Source of the DNA: Elephas maximus indicus
Lineage: Eukaryota; Chordata; Mammalia; Proboscidea; Elephantidae
Length of the DNA stretch: 64,000 nucleotides
Reading direction: 5' to 3'
Assembly: GCF_024166365.1 (NCBI RefSeq)
Contig: NC_064830.1
Coordinates: forward strand, 90,450,968 to 90,514,967
Under the pieces are notes generated by a model. That model saw only the letters and a list, made by a program, of their open reading frames with translations. It was not told the origin of the DNA and made no database searches. Position numbers and translations under genes: made by a program. Shown here in pieces: positions 59,765 through 64,000 of this stretch; positions within the stretch are counted from its first letter, which is position 1, and each line of letters starts with the position of its first letter.

Positions 59765-59801
59765 ATGGTTAGGATGACTACCAAATTCTTTCTGTTGACA
59801 G
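59765..59801 (+). CDS. ITGAM: ITGAM (integrin alpha-M, CD11b) exon 1: signal peptide start
   Basis: Codes MVRMTTKFFLLT plus one base, then donor GTATGC. Integrin alpha-M pairs with beta-2 to form Mac-1/complement receptor 3 on myeloid cells. This exon gives the first half of the signal peptide. The ATG at 59765 has a strong context (AGCC before, G after), like the human start. A second in-frame ATG at 59774 would give a peptide of exactly the human exon-1 length. The first was chosen for context; compared with human it adds three codons. Phase matches exon 2. Confidence 0.85.
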
Positions 59802-60960
59802 GTATGCAAGGGGTGTGAGGGGAGGTCCTCAGGGTGGGGAGAAGGAACTTTTGGGTCTGTGAGTGGAGACTGAGGGTGCAGAATAGCTAGGGGTTAGACT
59901 GGGGGAGGGAAAGAGGGCATGGAGAAAGATAAATGGTTTAAGAAGCAGAGAGTAGAGCTAAACCGAGATGGGATGGCCAGAGAAACACGGACAAATGACT
60001 AAGCCCATAGACTGGGCAAGGGGATCTGGCTGGTACTCTTCACTTTCCGGATGAGGGAACTGAGGTCCAGAAAGGTGAAGTGACTTGTCCGACAGTGCAT
60101 GACTGGTATTGGACTTCTCTTCTGGCATGTTTCCTTTTGGACGGTACCTTAACTACCTTCACTTTGCCTCCAGTTCTATTTTTTAAGGATCCAGGGGGTA
60201 AATGTTTGTTGAACGACTGAGCAAAATGATTCAAGTTTGCCTCCTTTTATGACTGCGTTTTGTGGAAAATGGATCAAAGAAGGAAAGAAAATGCTTGAGA
60301 GTTGTGCAGGAAGGAATTTATGTAATGGAGAGACTATAAAAAGGAACTTGATTATTGGGCAAATCAGCAGAACGGGGACATTGGAGGAAAGAACTCCTGT
60401 GAGCTCAGGAGCTGAGTGGAGTCCAGAGAGGGGCCGAATGTGCCCCAAAGTGGTGGTCTGAGTAGACCTCAGGCTGGAGGTCAGCAAACTACAGCTTGTG
60501 GGCCAAATGTGATCCACAGAGTGTTTTTGTACAACATGTGACACTAAGAATGGTTTTTACAGATGAATTTTTGAACCCCAATTAAATTAAATGTTATCTC
60601 TCCCAAAGAATACCATTTGTCTCATTAGTAGACTTGTATTACAAAAAGAACAAGCTTAATTATTATTGTTATATTCAGAATTCCTTCAATCAAAATTTGT
60701 GGAAATGTATTTTCTCTCTTGTTATATAAGTATCTACATAGTATACTCTATTTCGTCCCTTGATCCACAAAGCCTAAAATGTTTACCATCTGGCCCTTTA
60801 TAGAAAAGGGTGCTGATCCTTGCCCCAGGCTAGTAGAGCTGGACCTAGGTGGGAGGCAGATGTGAGGATGCTGGGTTAGGGTGGATCCTGGTATGAAGAT
60901 GCACGGAGCAGGGAGGAAATTTTTCTCTGCCTGACTCTTACCCCTTTATTCTCCCTCCAG
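59802..60960 (+). other. ITGAM: ITGAM intron 1
   Basis: Between a GT donor and AG acceptor. Contains a MIR-like fragment near 60045-60110 ('ttccggatgagggaactgag') and an old repeat at about 60475-60830 ('ctacagcttgtgggccaaat'). Confidence 0.7.
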
Positions 60961-61066
60961 GCCTGGCCTTATGTCACGGGTTCAACCTGGACACGGAAAA
61001 TGCAATGATTTTCCAAGAGAATGCAAGGGGCTTTGGACAGAGTGTGGTCCAGTTTGAGGGATCCCG
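60961..61066 (+). CDS. ITGAM: ITGAM exon 2: end of signal peptide and mature N-terminus
   Basis: Acceptor CCCTCCAG at 60953-60960, donor GTAAGA at 61067, 106 nt. It encodes [20 protein letters not shown] and then [14 protein letters not shown], matching ITGAM. ITGAX reads differently after FNLDTE, and ITGAD has FNLDVEEP. The mature chain starts at the F of FNLD, the first strand of the beta-propeller. The signal peptide is completed by the hydrophobic LALCHG. Later exons lie beyond the window. Confidence 0.95.
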
Positions 61067-62027
61067 GTAAGAACCTCTGGTGGAGTTTCCTGCCTCATAC
61101 CTTTTCCCTCTAGGACTTAAATACTTGAAAAAATGGCTATTTTCTTATATATATATATACACATATATATATATTTATTTATTGTACTTTAGTTGAAGGT
61201 TTACAGAACAAACTAGTTTCTCATTAAACAATTAGTACACATATAGTTTTGTGGCATTGGTTGCCAACCCCACAACATGTCAACACTCTCCCCTTCTTGA
61301 CCTTGGGTTCCCATTACCAGCTTTTCTGTCCCTTCCTCCCTTCTTGTCCTTTCCTCTGGGCCGGTGTGCTCATTTAGTCTTGTTTTGTTTTATGGTCCTG
61401 TCTAATCTTTGGCTGAAGGGTGAACCACGGGAGTGATCTCATTACTGAGTTAAAAGAATGTTCAGGGGCCATACTCTTGGGGTTTCTCCAGTTTCTGTCA
61501 GGCTGGTCTTTTTTTGTAAGTTAGAATTTTGTTCTACATTTTTCTCCAGCTCTGTCTGGGACCCTCTGTTGTGATCCCTGTCAAAGCAGTCAGTGGTGGT
61601 ATCTGGGTACCATACAGTTGTGCTGGATGCAGTCTGGTGGGGGCTGTAATACTTGTGGTCCTTTAGTCCTCTGGACTAATCTTTCCCTTGTGTCTTTGGT
61701 TCTCTTTATTCTCCCTTGCTCCATTTGGGGTGAGACCAGTGGAGTATCTTAGATGGCTGCTCACAAGCTTTTAAGACCCCAGATGCTACTCACCAAAGTA
61801 GAACGTAGAGTGTTTTCTTTATAAGCTATGTTATGCCAGTTGAGCTAGATGTTTCCTGAGGTCATGGTCCTCACAGCCCTCAAACCACTAATTTGTTCCC
61901 TCAGGGAGTTTGGACGTGTCTATGGAGCTTTCATGACCTTGCCTAGGACAATTTGTGCTGGCTTCCCCAGTACTGTGTACTGTCTTACCCGTCACCAAAA
62001 TTACCACTTATCTATCTTCTATTTGGA

Positions 62028-62172
62028 AACCTTGGAGGCTTTAAGAGTTTTGCTGCTAACCAAAAGGTCGGCAGTTCGAATCATCCAGGTGCTCCTTGGA
62101 AACCCTATGGGTCAGTTCTACTCTGTCTTTTAGGGTCGGTATGAGTCAAAATTGGATTGATGGCAATGAATT
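62028..62172 (+). mobile_element. AfroSINE in L1 (plus)
   Basis: 'ttggaaaccttggaggcttt' head variant, 'aaaaggtcggcagttcgaat' B-box and 'attggattgatggcaatg' end. Confidence 0.9.
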
Positions 62173-62796
62173 TGTCTATTTAGTGTTTTCCATCCCAACT
62201 CCTCTTGTTCCTCGTAACCATCAGAGATTGTTTCTTTCTGTGTGTAAACCTTTTTGTGAGTTTTTATAGTAGCGGTCTTATACAGTATTTGTCCTTTTGT
62301 TATAGACTTATTTCACACAGCATAACGCCCTCCAGATTCATCCATGTTGTGAGATGCTTCACAGATTGATCACTGTTCTTTATCATTGCATAGTATTCCA
62401 TTGTGTGTATGTACCATAGTTTGTCTATCCATTCATCTGTTGGTGGGCAGCTAGCTTGTTTCCATCTTTTTGCTGCTGTGAGCAAGGCTGCAATGACCAT
62501 GAGTGTGCATATATCTATTCATGTGACAGCTCTTATTTCTCTAGGGTATGTTCCTAGGAGTGGGATTGCTGGATCACATGGTATTTCTATTTCTAGCTTT
62601 TTAAGGAAGTGCCATATCGTTTTCCAAAAATGGTTGTACCATTTTGCATTCCCACCAACAGTGCATAAGAGCTCCAATCTCTCTGCAGCCTCTCTAACAT
62701 TTGTTATTTTTTTTTTTTTTTTTAATTTGTGCCTGTAATGTTAGGGTGAGATAGTATTTTGTTGTAGTTTTGGTTTCCATTTCTCTAACGACTAGT

Positions 62797-62948
62797 GGGA
62801 AACCCTGGTGGAGCAGTGGTTAAGAGCTATAGCTGCTAACCAAAAAGTCAGCAGTTTGAATCCACCAGGGGCTCCTTGGAAATCATATGGAGCAGTTCTA
62901 CGCTGTTCTGTAGGGTCACTATGAGCAACAGGTTTGGTGTTTTGGTTT
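62797..62948 (+). mobile_element. AfroSINE in L1 (plus)
   Basis: From 'ggaaaccctggtggagcagt' to 'cactatgagcaacaggtttg'; a few bases near the 3' end are missing relative to other copies. Confidence 0.9.
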
Positions 62949-64000
62949 AATGGTTAGTGATCATGAGCATTTCCTCACGTGTCTGATAGCTACTTGAATG
63001 TCTTCTTTGGTGAAGTGTCTGTTCATATCCTTTGCCCATTTTTTAAAAATTGGATTATGTCTTCTTATTGTAGAGGTGTTGGATTTTCCTGTAGATTTTA
63101 GAGATTAGACCTTTGTCAGACTTGTCATAGCCAAAAATTTTTTCCCAGTCTGTAGGTTCTCTTTTTACTCTTTTGGTGAAGTCTTTTGATGAACATAAGT
63201 GTTTAATTTTTAGAGGATCTCACTTGTCTAGCCTGTCTTCTAGAGTTTGTATGTTGTTAATTGTGGTTTGTATTCTGTTAATGCCATGTATTAAGGCCTC
63301 TAACGTTGACTCTATTTTTTTCTTCTATGATATTCATAGTTTTATATTTAGGTCTTTGATCCATTTTGAATTAGTTTTTGGTGTGAGTTATAGGTCCTGT
63401 TTCTTTTTTTGCAGATGGACATCCGGTTTGCCAGTACTGTTTGTTAAAAAGACAGTATTTTCCCCATTTGATGGACTTTGAGTCCTTGTTGAAGGTCAGG
63501 TGACCATAGGTGGATGGATTTACATCTGGGTTCTCAATTTGTTCCACTGGTCAATGTATCTGTCGTTGAACCAGAACCAGAGTGTTTTTACTACTGTAGC
63601 TGTATAGTAGGTTCTGAGGTCAGGTAATGCAAGCCCTCCTACTATCTTCTTTAATAGTGCTTTACTTATCGGGGCCTCTTCCCTTTTGATATAAAGTTAG
63701 TGACTAGTTTTTCCGCCTCTTTAAAGATTGCTGTTGGTATTTGGATCGGGATTGCATTATATTTGTAGGTTTTTTTTTTGGGTAGAATTGACATTTTCAC
63801 GATGTTGAGTCTACCTATCCATGAGCATGGCATGTGCTTCCATTTATGTAGTTCTCTTTTGGTTTCTTGCAGTAGTGTTTTGTAGTTTTCTTTGTATAGG
63901 TCTTTTACATCTCTGGTTAGGTTTATTCCTAAGTATTTTATTTTGTTTTTTAGGGGATATTATAAATGGTAGTGTTTTCCTAATTTCCTTTTCGTCATTC

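Larger units (their letters stand above)
61165..64000 (-). mobile_element. L1 (minus) in ITGAM intron 2, runs off the window
   Basis: The 3' UTR ('gtactttagttgaaggttta' onward) begins after a short TA repeat at 61146-61170. The ORF2 end follows (62300-62500 minus: DEWIDKLWYIHTMEYYAMIK), then further ORF2 to the window end. Two AfroSINEs are inserted. Frames are broken. Confidence 0.82.

Noticed and set aside
1..64000. CRISPR arrays, operons, phage or other prokaryotic systems
   Set aside because: Split genes with GT-AG introns, SINEs, L1s and an endogenous provirus show nuclear mammalian DNA; no spaced direct-repeat array was seen.

Overview
This window is nuclear DNA from a placental mammal, almost certainly an afrothere and probably a paenungulate such as an elephant or manatee. 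The main reason is a dense load of tRNA-headed SINEs whose 3' ends match an RTE-type LINE (AfroSINE/RTE1 type), with a nearly full-length RTE in the same window. The gene order TRIM72 - (antisense PYDC1 in its intron) - ITGAM matches human 16p11.2. Family names and human comparisons are from memory, since no search could be run.

Left end, 1-6061: the 3' part of TRIM72 (MG53, muscle membrane repair) on the plus strand. Five coding exons (2802-2897, 2989-3219, 3623-3645, 4242-4360, 5487-6061) join in frame and carry the coiled coil and PRY-SPRY domains. The RING/B-box exon lies left of the window. In the TRIM72 intron, on the minus strand, is a PYDC1 (POP1, pyrin-only inflammasome inhibitor) locus at 1574-1839. 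It is recognisable end to end but broken by a frameshift that looks like a 4-base deletion, so it is probably a pseudogene.

Middle, about 6.1-59.6 kb: no gene was recognised. It is a nested accumulation of transposable elements: AfroSINEs, two clear RTE copies plus internally deleted derivatives, several minus-strand L1s, solitary MaLR-like LTRs with target duplications, and a class I (gammaretrovirus-like) endogenous provirus at 21543-31022. The provirus has paired LTRs, a leucine-tRNA primer site, a GTTA target duplication and decayed gag, pol and env. Many insertions can be ordered in time because their target duplications lie inside older elements.

Right end, 59.6-64 kb: the start of ITGAM (integrin alpha-M, CD11b) on the plus strand. 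Exon 1 holds the signal peptide start (59765-59801) and exon 2 the mature N-terminus (60961-61066); an L1-filled intron then runs off the window.

I found no convincing undescribed system. The points most worth following are the broken PYDC1 in an afrothere, the internally deleted RTE that evidently moved as a unit, the modular tRNA-head/RTE-body SINEs beside their likely LINE partner, and an uninterrupted 21-copy CCAAA array that is a SINE tail.
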